This document shows, piece by piece, positions 30,299 through 40,433 of a stretch of 64,000 nucleotides of DNA (the first letter of the stretch is position 1; every line of letters begins with the position of its first letter). The notes under the pieces were generated by a model, which was given only the letters and a program-made list of their open reading frames with translations, made no database searches and was not told the origin of the DNA. Where the stretch lies: positions 1-64,000 of the forward strand of contig NC_016522.1 of assembly GCF_000236905.1 (NCBI RefSeq). The letters run 5' to 3'. The position numbers were made by a program, and so were the translations under genes. This stretch comes from Tetrapisispora phaffii CBS 4417. Lineage: Eukaryota; Ascomycota; Saccharomycetes; Saccharomycetales; Saccharomycetaceae.

Positions 30299-31576
30299 CT
30301 ATATTTGACTTGAATACAATGTAGCCAAGGTGCTGCATCTCATAAAAGTTATGATTTTTTCTAATTCTTTATAGTTTTGACCATCTTCTTTAACGTTAGA
30401 ATATTGATCAATAAATACACTCAGTTCTTCAACTGTGATAAACTGTGTTGGCTCATTAATCTTATTATATATCCTTTGTAGCACCTGGAAGTTATTGTTG
30501 TAGGAAATAGTCTTTTCATTATTAACAAACAGTCTGCTCCCATTATATGCAGTGTGCTGCTTACCAAAGGGTATTATGAAGTCTCGTACAATCTCTAGGA
30601 AAGATTTCTTAATTCGAACAGGATTGTCGATTGCAAAAAATTTATGTTCTGGGAAATTTCGATTTATCAATTTGAACAATTGAATCAATCTTGTAGGAAT
30701 ATTATAAATTTGATTTGGAGTTGCATTTTTAACATTACCTGCAAAGTAATACTGTATAGCTTGTTCACACCAGTAATCTACTTCTCCTTCGAAAAAAATC
30801 TTTTCATCTTTTGTTTTTAGTGAATCAACATCGACGTACAATTGTTTCCATTTCCCTTCAGACTTTGAATATGTAACTGTATCATGTGCCAAATATTTTA
30901 TAATGTCATTGAATAATAGGATGTAAATTGGGTCATTCTCGATGATGAGTTCCTGTATAGCTGGGTTTATGGCATCACCGTCTTTATTATCCGCAAAAAT
31001 TGGCAAACCGTCTAGTACAACTATATTTTTTGGCAATGTTTTTTTAATTCTTAATAACGTTTCCAAAGTTTTAATATTTCCCTTATCATACTGATGTAAT
31101 GGTAACAAATAAATTTTAATTTTTGTAAACATATCTGGGGATAATATTCGTCTATAGAACTCAATTAAATTTGTTATCAGATGCAAAGATTGCTCCAAAT
31201 CCGTATAGACATTAATCAAATTTAGATCATAATAAGGGTAGTAATTTAATTTGTAATTGATTATAAAATATCTTGCAATGGCATTAATTAAGGTTGGATT
31301 AAAACTATTTAAATTCTCAAATAAATGCAGATTTTCATTACCGTATTGGTTTGTGAAAAAATTTGAATCGTACTTGACTTTCTTAGGATCGTAACTATAG
31401 AAATTTAGATTTGATTTTAAATTTTTTGCATTAAGTGATTCATAGTGGTCCCTTAACGGAATAATAGATTTTGAAGAATACGTTCTTAAAGAGTTTGCGC
31501 TTGAAATGAGTGTCCTCTTGTTTAAGCCTGATAGCATCTGAACCAGGACCATAGCTTTAACAACTTGTAGATACAT
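30299..31576 (-). CDS. Probable mitochondrial protein of unknown function
   Basis: A 425-residue ORF with good yeast codon use. The N terminus has a mitochondrial-type presequence: basic and serine-rich with no acidic residues in MLSGLNKRTLISSANSLRTYSSK (residues 14-36); initiation could be at M1, M9 or M14. The rest is soluble and rich in I, L, N, Y and K (FFTNQYGNENLHLFENLNSF, PKNIVVLDGLPIFADN, KYLAHDTVTYSK). It may belong with the uncharacterised S. cerevisiae protein YKL162C, which I recall as a mitochondrial, methyltransferase-related protein. I see no clear glycine-rich SAM motif, so that link is tentative. Confidence 0.6.
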   Translation of the reverse strand: MYLQVVKAMVLVQMLSGLNKRTLISSANSLRTYSSKSIIPLRDHYESLNAKNLKSNLNFYSYDPKKVKYDSNFFTNQYGNENLHLFENLNSFNPTLINAIARYFIINYKLNYYPYYDLNLINVYTDLEQSLHLITNLIEFYRRILSPDMFTKIKIYLLPLHQYDKGNIKTLETLLRIKKTLPKNIVVLDGLPIFADNKDGDAINPAIQELIIENDPIYILLFNDIIKYLAHDTVTYSKSEGKWKQLYVDVDSLKTKDEKIFFEGEVDYWCEQAIQYYFAGNVKNATPNQIYNIPTRLIQLFKLINRNFPEHKFFAIDNPVRIKKSFLEIVRDFIIPFGKQHTAYNGSRLFVNNEKTISYNNNFQVLQRIYNKINEPTQFITVEELSVFIDQYSNVKEDGQNYKELEKIITFMRCSTLATLYSSQI

Positions 31577-32844
31577 GTAAACACAAGAATACTAGCTCAT
31601 CCTGTTCAAATTAATAGTTTCACAAGTCTAAATACTATTTTATTAGTATAGAATTTCATTTCTATATGTGTTAGAACATGCATTTTGTATGGGGGAGTTT
31701 TGATGCTGCTCTATGTAATTTGAAAGAAACCCTTAAAACCAAGACGATTGAGCCCTCCTCAAAGTTTCAATCATCTAGGGCTTCCAAAAGGTATTGCAAC
31801 CCTATTGGCACAGCTGGCCTGAATGGTACTGAAAAGGTTTATCCGAGGAGGCGCTGCGGTATTGTAGTGGGAAACCGAGTGTTATGGTAATGGCTGCACT
31901 ATTTAGCCTGCGGTGGAAACCTATAACAGAGTAACTGAAAGGTAAACACCGGAGAAGGTTGTTGGTCGCTGGCCCCGCATTTCCGCTGGAAAATAGTTGG
32001 CTGACCATCGCCGCAGCAGCAAAAACTTATCCCCTCATTTGTCCAATTTGCCTATTGGTGCGCTAATTACTGTGGCAACCTGTTGGAATGCACGCGCGCA
32101 CTGGCAAAAGGTGCAAAAACAGAACAAATAGCACAGACATTACTGTATCACTGTCATATCAGTATTACCACGGGTGTCCGTGCACAGGCTCCACTTCCTT
32201 GCCAACTGCCACCGAGACGCCGCACAATAATATACTTTGTGCACAATTTTCCGTCTGCAACAGATAAATACTCGCATCAATTTAACGGAACATGGTACGC
32301 CAAAACGCGGAGGCAGCCGTGCGTCTGGGATCTCGGCACAACGTGCCTCATGCAACAACTGCCTCCGATGCTCGGAGGCAGTTGTTGCACTTTTTCCTTT
32401 GTACGCGTATTACACTCGTCTCCGGTCTTTGCAACAGCTGGCCCCTCATGAGTTCTCCGGCCAAATAGAGTCTCCTCCCCCCGTCATACCCGTCGCCTCA
32501 TTTCTCGGAATTTCTATTTCTTGAAGAAACGCCTGGAGAAGTACGTTTTTGCACGATAGTCCAGGACAATCGTAAACTCTATCATTGGCTTTTTTCCATT
32601 TCCCAAATGTATAGTAGTACAATATATATCGTCAACGGCTCAACCAATAAGTAATAACTACTGAAAAACTACTTGACTATATTTTTCATTCAAAGTATTT
32701 ATACTTATATATATCAATCTACATCAGTGTATTCTTGTTGTTCCATATAACAATAGAGAAAGCTACACGGATCAAAACAATAAGAATAGACTCGACAATA
32801 TCGATAGGCGAAAGAATTGTTCATATCCATTGCATGCTTGCAAA
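31577..32844. other. Promoter region of the STD1/MTH1 gene
   Basis: More GC-rich than its surroundings in 31800-32500. It contains a perfect 18-bp inverted repeat (32351-32389), five CGGANNA-type matches (31950, 32247, 32286, 32453, 32768), the motif bound by Rgt1, and a four-codon upstream ORF at 32834. Overlapping ORFs at 31678-32524 on both strands have no recognisable domains. Confidence 0.55.
32351..32389. repeat. Perfect inverted repeat, 18-bp arms and 3-nt loop, followed by a T run
   Basis: The arm TGCAACAACTGCCTCCGA (32351-32368) is followed by TGC and then its exact reverse complement (32372-32389), then CTTTTT. A transcript would form a very stable hairpin with a U tail. No known yeast element matches. 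Confidence 0.93.
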
Positions 32845-32848
32845 ATGA
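32834..32848 (+). promoter_or_regulatory. Four-codon uORF overlapping the STD1/MTH1 start (ATGA)
   Basis: ATG CTT GCA AAA TGA encodes MLAK. Its stop codon overlaps the main start codon as ATGA at 32845-32848. Such an arrangement could lower initiation or allow reinitiation. No experimental support is available here. Confidence 0.5.
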
Positions 32849-34152
32849 ATGGTTCGTATCATAACAAAACTACGATGACTACTTCAAATTCAACAAATTT
32901 CGTAAATGCTCCCTTCGAGTATTCGGAGAGAGCTAGAGATACCATTAAGAAGAAATTATTGTTTTCACAAAAGAATACCAATGCTAGCAACCGTAAGAAA
33001 TCAAAAATATTATCAAGAACATGCTCAGACGACGTCGCAAGTGCGTACAGTGCTATCTCGAACCAGTCATCCATATTCTCTAATCCATTGACAGTCACTA
33101 CAACATCAAGCCATTTTTCTTCCTCTTCTGTACCTACAGAGAAAATAGTAACTACAATTACATTAGAAGATGCTTTGCCAAAGACTTTTTATGATATGTA
33201 TACGCCAGAGATACTAATGTCAAATCCATTGAACTTATTTCATAATGGAAGACCAAAATTCACCAAAAGAGAATTAATGGATTGGGATTTGAATGATATC
33301 AGATCATTGTTAATAATAGATAATTTGAAACCGGAATGGGGGGATAATCTTCCAAGCATAACATTACCAAACAATCAGCCAAATGCATCGAATATAAACT
33401 TCAGATTTCAATTACTACCGTTAAATTCAAGCGACGAGTTTATAATAGAAACACTAGTAACGTCAGATTTGTATAAAGAAGCAAACCTCGACTACGAATT
33501 CAGATTTACCTCGGCAAGATACACAGTGGCATTAGCAAGAAGACGGCATGAACAAATGCTATTACAGCAAGGTGTACCGCCAAACCAAATAAATAAGAAG
33601 GAATTGCATTTAAGTAAACCAGAATGGAGAAATATAATAGAGAATTTTCTGCTCAATATAGCAGTGGAAACGCAATGTAGAGCAGATTTTAAACAACAAT
33701 GTTCACAATTTAAAAAATGGAAACAAGAACACCATCAACAACAAATGCAAAATTTCTCAAATTTAAAGAAACCTCATATGCCTCCACCAAGTGGATTACC
33801 ATTATATACTATAGTAGAAGAAGACAACAGCGACGAGAATATGTCGTCAAGTAAGGGAAGATCCAGTTCTTCTCTCTTGAGAAAGACATTAATGAAAAAT
33901 CTCCAGTCGAAAACACTAAAGACATCTTTTAATAAAAATAACACATCATCAAGCAATAATACCAATACCTGTAATAACAATAACAATAATATTCCAGACA
34001 CTCATAACATTAATAATTTGAATTTAAATAATAAACTTGGCAAGATAACATTAGCAAAAGAAGAAAAAGCCGATATATGGGCTCATTGCCAATCAGAAGT
34101 CTATCAAAGACTTGGACTTGATTGGAAACCAGATAGAATGTCAATTGGCTAA
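32845..34152 (+). CDS. MTH1/STD1: Glucose-signalling regulator, Mth1/Std1 family
   Basis: A 435-residue protein (S. cerevisiae Mth1 433, Std1 444). It works with Rgt1 to repress HXT genes and interacts with the glucose sensors Snf3 and Rgt2; casein kinase Yck1/2 phosphorylation triggers its degradation. Family blocks are FVNAPFEYSERARDTIKKKL near residues 19-38, LPKTFYDMYTPEILMSNP, GRPKFTKRELMDWDLNDIRS, SKPEWRNIIENFLLNIAVE and the C-terminal VYQRLGLDWKPD. An asparagine-rich insert lies near residues 360-395. The ATG at 32845 is the first in frame; upstream reading uses TTG. Neighbour RSB1 points to STD1 (YOR047C) and PMP3 to MTH1 (YDR277C), so the ohnologue is not decided. Confidence 0.93.
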   Translation: MNGSYHNKTTMTTSNSTNFVNAPFEYSERARDTIKKKLLFSQKNTNASNRKKSKILSRTCSDDVASAYSAISNQSSIFSNPLTVTTTSSHFSSSSVPTEKIVTTITLEDALPKTFYDMYTPEILMSNPLNLFHNGRPKFTKRELMDWDLNDIRSLLIIDNLKPEWGDNLPSITLPNNQPNASNINFRFQLLPLNSSDEFIIETLVTSDLYKEANLDYEFRFTSARYTVALARRRHEQMLLQQGVPPNQINKKELHLSKPEWRNIIENFLLNIAVETQCRADFKQQCSQFKKWKQEHHQQQMQNFSNLKKPHMPPPSGLPLYTIVEEDNSDENMSSSKGRSSSSLLRKTLMKNLQSKTLKTSFNKNNTSSSNNTNTCNNNNNNIPDTHNINNLNLNNKLGKITLAKEEKADIWAHCQSEVYQRLGLDWKPDRMSIG

Positions 34153-34295
34153 ATACCACAATATATTTTCCTTATATGGTTTAGATATGTATGTATAAAT
34201 CCTGTAAGAAGTATAATAATATTTTAATACTTAATCTATATCAAATGCGATTATATTTTTTATTATTTTTTATGACCTATTTTTAAAACTAATAA

Positions 34296-35954
34296 TTAAA
34301 TTTCACCCAATTCCTTTGCTCTTTTAATGGCTGTCGTCATTTGCTGTTCAGCGGCCTTCTTCATATTTTGGCCTGCAAATTTGATGAAGATTGGCATCAA
34401 TGCAGTATTAATACCAATCCATGCAACCAAAATACCATAATTTCTACCCATTTTATGCTTCGATAAATCTAAGAAGATAACTTTGTATAGATCAATAGCT
34501 TGATGAACAGGCGTCATGTAACCAAACCTGTAGAAATTATTACTTAGAACCATTGGGAAGAATGATGAAGAAATGTTTACAATAATGAAGGTAATAATCC
34601 ACATTGCAAGATATGCTGCATCAATAGAGACAAGCAAACCAACCATATTTTCGTTTGCACCACCTAATGCCATCATGGTTAAAAATGTTGTCATCCAATA
34701 GACCACAAATCCACCTTTTCCAAATGCTTTTGTAAAGTCGACCTGATAAATGGCTGATATAGTACTGAAAAACAATGAAAGAATAAATAATGTAGCTGAC
34801 ATGATCACAAACCTATAGACCAAATATGGCAGCGGTCTCATCTTCTGTGCTACTAAACCATGAGTCTTACCCCATAATGCAAATTGTACAACCGTAATAA
34901 TCAATACATAAATAGCACCCACTTGCAAAGGTGATAAAACCACTGCATCTGCGAAAGGTCTATAGTCGATGTAATTGAATGCAAAGTCACTTGCACCGAT
35001 CACTTTTGCATTATAAGCTGCATTAGTTATGTTAGACGGTATCATGTTACTTTGCTCCAGAAGTGGGAGGACAGCTTGCTGAAGAAATTGTGTATTCAAT
35101 AATCGTACTGCAATTGCTTCAAATTGTTGAACGAGTGGCAGAATAGCAGATTTTAGATTTGTTGGATCTCTACCCGATTCGTAATAGACGTTAATAAAGT
35201 CCGTTGAATTAAAAACGTCTGCAGCATTTGTGTTTGTGAAGGAATCGACTATTGTGGATGTGATATTTTGTTTGAAATCCAAAGCAACCCAATATTTTTC
35301 TTCATGCAATAAACTTAATACTTTGTCATCGATTTGTGAAACATTGTCAACCTTGAAACGATCCATGAAAGCCGATTGATTATAAACATGCCACGTACCA
35401 GAGATACTATCAGATTGTAAAATATTGTTTAATGTATCGGTGAAGTTTGTATTCAAAGTTGAAATAACTTGGTTGTCGCTTGGATAAGCTACATCATCTT
35501 GAATGACGGCTAAAAAATTAACTTTATGGTAGTATGCCTTTCTATTATAAGTAGCACCCCAATATATTAGCAGGATAGTGAAACATAATAAACCCAATAT
35601 GGTTAGAATTTTAACGTAAGCAAAGGCTACAATTTTTCTGGTAGCAGCCATCTCTGGATCCAAAAAACCATATTTTGGCGGAGGACCACGGTTAGTTTTT
35701 CCATTCTCCAGATCGTTACTAGCTTCTCTGTTATAACTTTTTTCAGAAGTTATAGTGCGATTGATAGCATCAATATTCTGAATTGTATTCGAAAAAGTTC
35801 TATTAATGTCCATTGCACTTGCATATTCTTGAACGGCAGCCAAACAATCATTGGTTGGGAATTCTGCAGGTCTTTTCAGTGACTGTGTGGACGAAGTAGC
35901 GCTGGCTCTGTCATCATTATCTAATCTCGAGCTCCACTCTTCACTTGTCACCAT
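34296..35954 (-). CDS. SNG1: Membrane protein Sng1, nitrosoguanidine-resistance family (DUF3533)
   Basis: A 552-residue plasma-membrane protein (S. cerevisiae Sng1 547). Its overproduction confers resistance to nitrosoguanidine and related agents; the molecular activity is unclear. A hydrophilic N-terminal domain of about 105 residues is followed by one membrane segment near 108-130 (VKILTILGLLCFTILLIYWG). A large extracellular loop has several N-glycosylation sites (NFT, NQS, NVS, NIT, NST). At least five further segments lie between about 325 and 535, including ALGGANENMVGLLVS and YGILVAWIGINTALMPIF. S. cerevisiae YJR015W is a related paralogue. Confidence 0.9.
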   Translation of the reverse strand: MVTSEEWSSRLDNDDRASATSSTQSLKRPAEFPTNDCLAAVQEYASAMDINRTFSNTIQNIDAINRTITSEKSYNREASNDLENGKTNRGPPPKYGFLDPEMAATRKIVAFAYVKILTILGLLCFTILLIYWGATYNRKAYYHKVNFLAVIQDDVAYPSDNQVISTLNTNFTDTLNNILQSDSISGTWHVYNQSAFMDRFKVDNVSQIDDKVLSLLHEEKYWVALDFKQNITSTIVDSFTNTNAADVFNSTDFINVYYESGRDPTNLKSAILPLVQQFEAIAVRLLNTQFLQQAVLPLLEQSNMIPSNITNAAYNAKVIGASDFAFNYIDYRPFADAVVLSPLQVGAIYVLIITVVQFALWGKTHGLVAQKMRPLPYLVYRFVIMSATLFILSLFFSTISAIYQVDFTKAFGKGGFVVYWMTTFLTMMALGGANENMVGLLVSIDAAYLAMWIITFIIVNISSSFFPMVLSNNFYRFGYMTPVHQAIDLYKVIFLDLSKHKMGRNYGILVAWIGINTALMPIFIKFAGQNMKKAAEQQMTTAIKRAKELGEI

Positions 35955-37363
35955 TTTATTGTATTATTTTCGATTATAGTCTTTTATGTAATTACCCTAA
36001 AGCACAAAGTTTAGATTTGAAAATATATATATATAGTTTATCAAACAACAAGAGACAGACAAAAAAAACAAAAGGTTCCCTAACGACTAGTGTTTATATA
36101 CTAATCGTCAAAGATGCTATTATCCATTCCCAAAGCTCCGATTTCTTTATCTATCCATTGCATTTACTTAGAGAATAAAGTGAACTGCAGGACAGATTCG
36201 ATCTCAATACTAGTTTGAACAAATAAGATGAGTATACAGTTACCATTTTGTATCTTGAGTATTAATATTTAACGTTCAAATGGCATCTTAGAATGTTAAT
36301 GAATTTTCAACGAATCTTATTTCCGTTCAAGCTGGGCCGGAAACATCTCTGCGCTTGCGGCTACACAAAACCCTCCAGACATAAGGTTTTTTTCCCTTTC
36401 AGTTCGCAATATTAGTTTTTCGAAAACATTGGCCAACTGGTAAGCTGCACTGAAAGAGAAACGAACATTGGCAGGCCGCATAAATAGTTTGATGCATTCA
36501 GATCTCTCAGATGCTGATGGGTTACCACGGTTCATTATTAGTAATATAAAAGTTTCCCTAACGTACGCGAAATGTCCTATCTAGAGCTGTTTGCGAGCAT
36601 TAAGACGTTGTGTTGTGGGTTGTCATTGTGGATTACATACATTATACATGCGGGAAGGAACTACTTTTTTAATTTCCGTTTGCCAGCTGTTATTTCCGTT
36701 GTGCACCGGGCATCTTTCTTGATCATGTGACTTCGAATTGTATTTGCTCCGTTCGAACCCCGGTTTGCGCCATTCCGTGTTTCGGGAAAGTCGAGCATTA
36801 CCCGCACCTGCATGCATTTTTAACTACCCTGCCACAACAGTCGTCAACCCGGCCTGAACCCCCCAACAACTCACGCTCTGACAGTCAACGTCACATGAGG
36901 AGCCAGAACACTCTGTCGAAGGTGTTCACTCAGTCACTCCCAATGCCGCCCCTTCCCGGCCTGCGCACCCCATATCAGAACAGCAACGCAAAAAGATTGT
37001 CCATTTCCTACTCATTCATCCCGCATTCTGAACAAATACTCTCACTGTAACCTTCCTGAATGCGCATTAACAGCACTACTGTTTTCACCCTTTTTGTCTA
37101 CCTTAATGCTGTGATCAACTGTATGGTATATATATCTTGACTTATCCTGCAGACAGGAGGAGGAGGTGGAGAAAGGGGAGAAGGCAAAGGCAAACGTTAA
37201 GGTAACATGTAGTTTTTTCTTTTAAGTCTTCTTTTCATTTTATCAATATAACAGCTTGGTTTATATTTAAATTGTTCCTTTTGCAATTACACAATTTTCT
37301 TATCTCTAATTCAACCAATTCATCTTAAGATACACCACCACCACCCACCAAAACACATACAAT
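35955..37363. other. 1.4-kb promoter region between SNG1 and PMP3
   Basis: Includes a GC-richer stretch at about 36700-37000 and the CA-rich PMP3 5' UTR (ACCACCACCACCC near 37334-37348). ORFs at 36317-36535, 36623-36817 and 36727-37050 look spurious. A tRNA B-box-like GTTCGAACC at about 36752 has no accompanying A box or cloverleaf. Confidence 0.5.
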
Positions 37364-37531
37364 ATGGACGCTGCTAAAATTATCAATATCATCCTGGCTT
37401 TATTCCTACCTCCTGTCTCTGTCTTCTTAGTCAAAGGTTGGGGTAGAGAATGTATAATCGATATCGTCTTAACCATTTGTATCTGGTTCCCAGGAATGTT
37501 GTACGCTCTGTACATTGTTCTGCAAGATTAA
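37364..37531 (+). CDS. PMP3: Small plasma-membrane proteolipid Pmp3
   Basis: A 55-residue UPF0057/Pmp3 family protein, the same length as in S. cerevisiae. It begins MDAAKIINIILALFLPPVSV and ends IWFPGMLYALYIVLQD, nearly matching Pmp3. Two membrane segments are present: residues about 4-24 and 31-52. Loss in S. cerevisiae hyperpolarises the plasma membrane and causes salt sensitivity. PMP3 (YDR276C) neighbours MTH1 (YDR277C) in S. cerevisiae; here SNG1 has come between them. Confidence 0.97.
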   Translation: MDAAKIINIILALFLPPVSVFLVKGWGRECIIDIVLTICIWFPGMLYALYIVLQD

Positions 37532-37747
37532 GTTGCATAGTCCATTCGAAGTACGTACTTTAACGCTATCTATCTATATCTACATATAAAATCATATATT
37601 AGCAATATACGAATATGTTTGTTTTCTTTCGGTTCTGTTAAACTATCATAAGTATATATATATACAGGTCACTTAGATATTTATCTACATGGCGCTAGGC
37701 TGAGCATGCGTGCGTGTGCGTCAGATGTGAAATGGAAGCGGTGTTTC

Positions 37748-37918
37748 TTATAACTCAGGTGCTAGCATTTCCATCAATGGAGATTGAATGAATGCAACTC
37801 CAGCGACAAAGAAAACACTATTCACAAGAACTGTGAACATGGGTGATTCTTTGAATTCTTCGAATTTGGATTTTGGTTTCGTTGGGGCTGCTCCTGGCAC
37901 GTTGAAAATACCTGACAT
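37748..37918 (-). CDS. TOM6: TOM complex subunit Tom6
   Basis: A 56-residue protein of the mitochondrial outer-membrane import channel (S. cerevisiae Tom6 is 61). Tom6 stabilises Tom40-Tom22 association. It starts MSGIFNVPGAAPTKPKSKFE and continues through FKESPMFTVLVNSVFFVAGV, then AFIQSPLMEMLAPEL, the near-invariant C-terminal membrane anchor of Tom6. YOR045W sits between STD1 and WHI2 in S. cerevisiae, matching this location. Confidence 0.96.
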   Translation of the reverse strand: MSGIFNVPGAAPTKPKSKFEEFKESPMFTVLVNSVFFVAGVAFIQSPLMEMLAPEL

Positions 37919-38241
37919 TCTAATGTTTATCGATTCTTACTCTAACGTGGCTTGTTCTCATTAAGGACAACACATATCTGATACAAGCAATGTTGCACCT
38001 CATTTATAAGTTTGATCCTTTTACTTGTGTGCATTTATTCTTTTTCCGCACTGCCGATTGCAAAGTGCTGTTGTTGAAGTTCCTGTGTTTTTTTATGCGG
38101 TCGTGAAATGTGACAATAATATGTTTGTATTTATATATGTATGAAATTCGTTCGTTAAAGCTTTATTACATCTATATATATGTATATACATGAATGTATT
38201 TCTATTTTGATGCCTATGCTGTTTTAGTACAATTGCGAACA
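37919..38241. other. Intergenic region between TOM6 and WHI2
   Basis: TOM6 upstream and WHI2 downstream sequence with ATATAT runs. S. cerevisiae has IRC23 (YOR044W) in this slot; no coding trace is seen here. Confidence 0.5.
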
Positions 38242-39492
38242 CTATTGCATCCCAATCAAACTCAGTTCAAGAGTCCAAACTCTACGGATGTGTAGTTTCA
38301 ACGGAATTGTGATTTTTCTTAATTCGGATCCATCATCTTTTAAAGGAGCCACAAGCCTAATGGTTTTAACACCATCATCGGATGATGTCTCTATATAGTT
38401 TCCGTAAACTTCGACATTTAAATTAACACTTTCACCACCCCACCAACATTTTCTTGCAGGCTTTCTCCAGAACAATAATAATTTGGTATTTAAATCAGGC
38501 TTCTCAACTAAATCATATAATTCAGGTTTATGAAGCGGGCTTTTCTCTTCTTTTGCATTACTTTGTTCCCATTGCTTAATCGACTCATTATACTTATCCC
38601 TAAAATCTTCTGTTGTTTCATTATACAAACGACAAACCGACAAAGAACTAATTATCGTCTTGCCATGTTCTTGCGTTCTATTCCCCCATTGAGAATCTAT
38701 GCCAAATCCACTCGAACATAACATATCCATCAAATGTTGTTCTGCAGCGCCTAATTTTGCATCCTCCTCTTTATCTTCTTCATTTTCACTCTGTTTCAAA
38801 GTACTGTCATCAGCGGCATTGAAGCTATTCAGAATATTTTTGGTTTTATTCGATGATTTTAAACCGTCGAATATTAATGTCTTTGAAGAAAGATAATTGC
38901 CAGCAGCTATCTTAATCTCGCTCATCAAATGATGTAATAGATCTCCATCGGTAATCTGCTGTGATAAATGTGGATCGATTTCAAATTGGAATTTAACTTG
39001 CGGAACGCAGTAGTAATCTAAATCTTCTCTTAAAACAATAATCACAGGCTTTTCATGTAGCAGTTCATCCTCAGATGGCTGCATATATGCATTGTTAACG
39101 TTAGTGTTATTCATTGACTTGTCAGGTGAAATATTAAAACAACTGGCCACTGGATAATTAATTAAATCATCGTAAGCCTTTAAATAAACGTCCATCATAT
39201 ATTCGAAGCAGAGTGGTGCAAAATCGGAAATATAGACTTCATCGTTAGGAGTTAAATTAGATATAACCTGTCCCATTCTATCTAAAAATACACCTGATGG
39301 AAATAAACATAACAACAGCGACTCAGATAACGACATAAGTTGATCTCTTGTTAGGAAATAATGATGTTCTTGAATATTTAAGTGAATCAACGAATTCCCA
39401 TTCTCCTCATCATTGTATTGATCATTAGAGGCATTTGCAAAAGCAGTTGCAGCTTCATTACCTTGTGAAACTTGTGTAACGATGTTCTGCAT
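38242..39492 (-). CDS. WHI2: General stress-response regulator Whi2
   Basis: A 416-residue protein (S. cerevisiae 486). Whi2, with phosphatase Psr1/Psr2, activates the Msn2 stress response and limits TORC1 under low amino acids. A BTB/POZ-like (KCTD-type) domain covers about residues 35-110: GNSLIHLNIQEHHYFLTRDQ, LMSLSESLLLCLFPSGVFLD, and CFEYMMDVYLKAYDDL. The conserved C-terminal half includes LGAAEQHLMDMLCSSGFG, LLLFWRKPARKCWWG and LHIRRVWTLELSLIG. The linker between the halves is shorter than in S. cerevisiae. CUE5 is upstream, as expected from YOR042-YOR043. Confidence 0.95.
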   Translation of the reverse strand: MQNIVTQVSQGNEAATAFANASNDQYNDEENGNSLIHLNIQEHHYFLTRDQLMSLSESLLLCLFPSGVFLDRMGQVISNLTPNDEVYISDFAPLCFEYMMDVYLKAYDDLINYPVASCFNISPDKSMNNTNVNNAYMQPSEDELLHEKPVIIVLREDLDYYCVPQVKFQFEIDPHLSQQITDGDLLHHLMSEIKIAAGNYLSSKTLIFDGLKSSNKTKNILNSFNAADDSTLKQSENEEDKEEDAKLGAAEQHLMDMLCSSGFGIDSQWGNRTQEHGKTIISSLSVCRLYNETTEDFRDKYNESIKQWEQSNAKEEKSPLHKPELYDLVEKPDLNTKLLLFWRKPARKCWWGGESVNLNVEVYGNYIETSSDDGVKTIRLVAPLKDDGSELRKITIPLKLHIRRVWTLELSLIGMQ

Positions 39493-40433
39493 TTAACTAT
39501 TATCGTTCCTTTTATATTTATATGTTTGTATTCAATTGTAAAACACGTCCACACACGACACAATTTTTTTAAGGTTATTCCAATGCTGTTGAAGTTTATC
39601 TACCTTTCTACACTTAATTTTTATATATATATATATAAGAATATATATATATAAATTTCGCACTTAATTTCCTGCCTGTCTTTTTTCGTAAAGACGCAAC
39701 AGCAATCAGTTTGCTGAAGTTCTAATTCTAGAAATGGTTCAAAGGAGTCTTCTCTATATTGGGCAACCCTATGCAGAACCAAAATAAAAATCAAGCAGTA
39801 ATACTTTCTGATATGTGACTTCTTGGAAATCAATCTAATGAATGGACTCAAATGAATAAATTAAGTGTCCAATTAATATGTAACTCAGAGAAAGTAAGGA
39901 CGTGAGATAACTCAAATGAGTGATATAATTAGTGCATTTACTGGATTCAATTTTTGTAACTAATTACTTAAGACCAAATACCAAATAGGCTAGTGAGTGC
40001 CTCTATGTTGCGTTGTGTTATTTCTGAAAAAAAAATGATGAAAAACGATGAAAAAATATATTTTTCATCGCAAAAATACGGAAAATGTTGTGTTACCCGG
40101 AGGAAAGCTGTTCACCCGGATATAGGGGAGAGGTTGCGGTTCGTAAAGAAACGCTGTTTCGTGTAAGATGACTGGTCGGGACCGTGATCCTAAAGTGACA
40201 GTAAGTGATCAGTCAAAGCACATGTACATGTCATGGTATATATGTGCTAATAAGGTTTTACCAATGCTATAAAACTATTGCATTATTATTATATCTATAC
40301 ACTGTTACGGGTGATTAGGATACGCACTATTGCATGCAGCTAATAACGATTTGTAATTATTTGTAATTATTCTTGACTGTTGCTGCTGTGTTGAGTTGAG
40401 GTGAGATTCATTACACTTATTTCCTTTTCTTGA
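39493..40433. other. Intergenic region between WHI2 and CUE5
   Basis: WHI2 promoter. It contains a 10-bp-arm inverted repeat of CGATGAAAAA (40046-40070) and a Reb1 site TTACCCGG (40093-40100), with a second CACCCGGA nearby. A reverse ORF at 39621-39851 is not convincing. Confidence 0.55.
40093..40100 (+). promoter_or_regulatory. Reb1 site
   Basis: TTACCCGG is the exact Reb1 core, a general regulatory factor that keeps promoters nucleosome-free and can block readthrough transcription. It lies about 600 bp upstream of WHI2 and 330 bp beyond the CUE5 stop. Confidence 0.6.

Noticed and set aside
31678..32524. ORFs in the MTH1/STD1 promoter
   Set aside because: Overlapping on both strands; openness is explained by the locally higher GC content.
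36745..36765. GTTCGAACCCC as a tRNA B box
   Set aside because: No A box at the right spacing on either strand.
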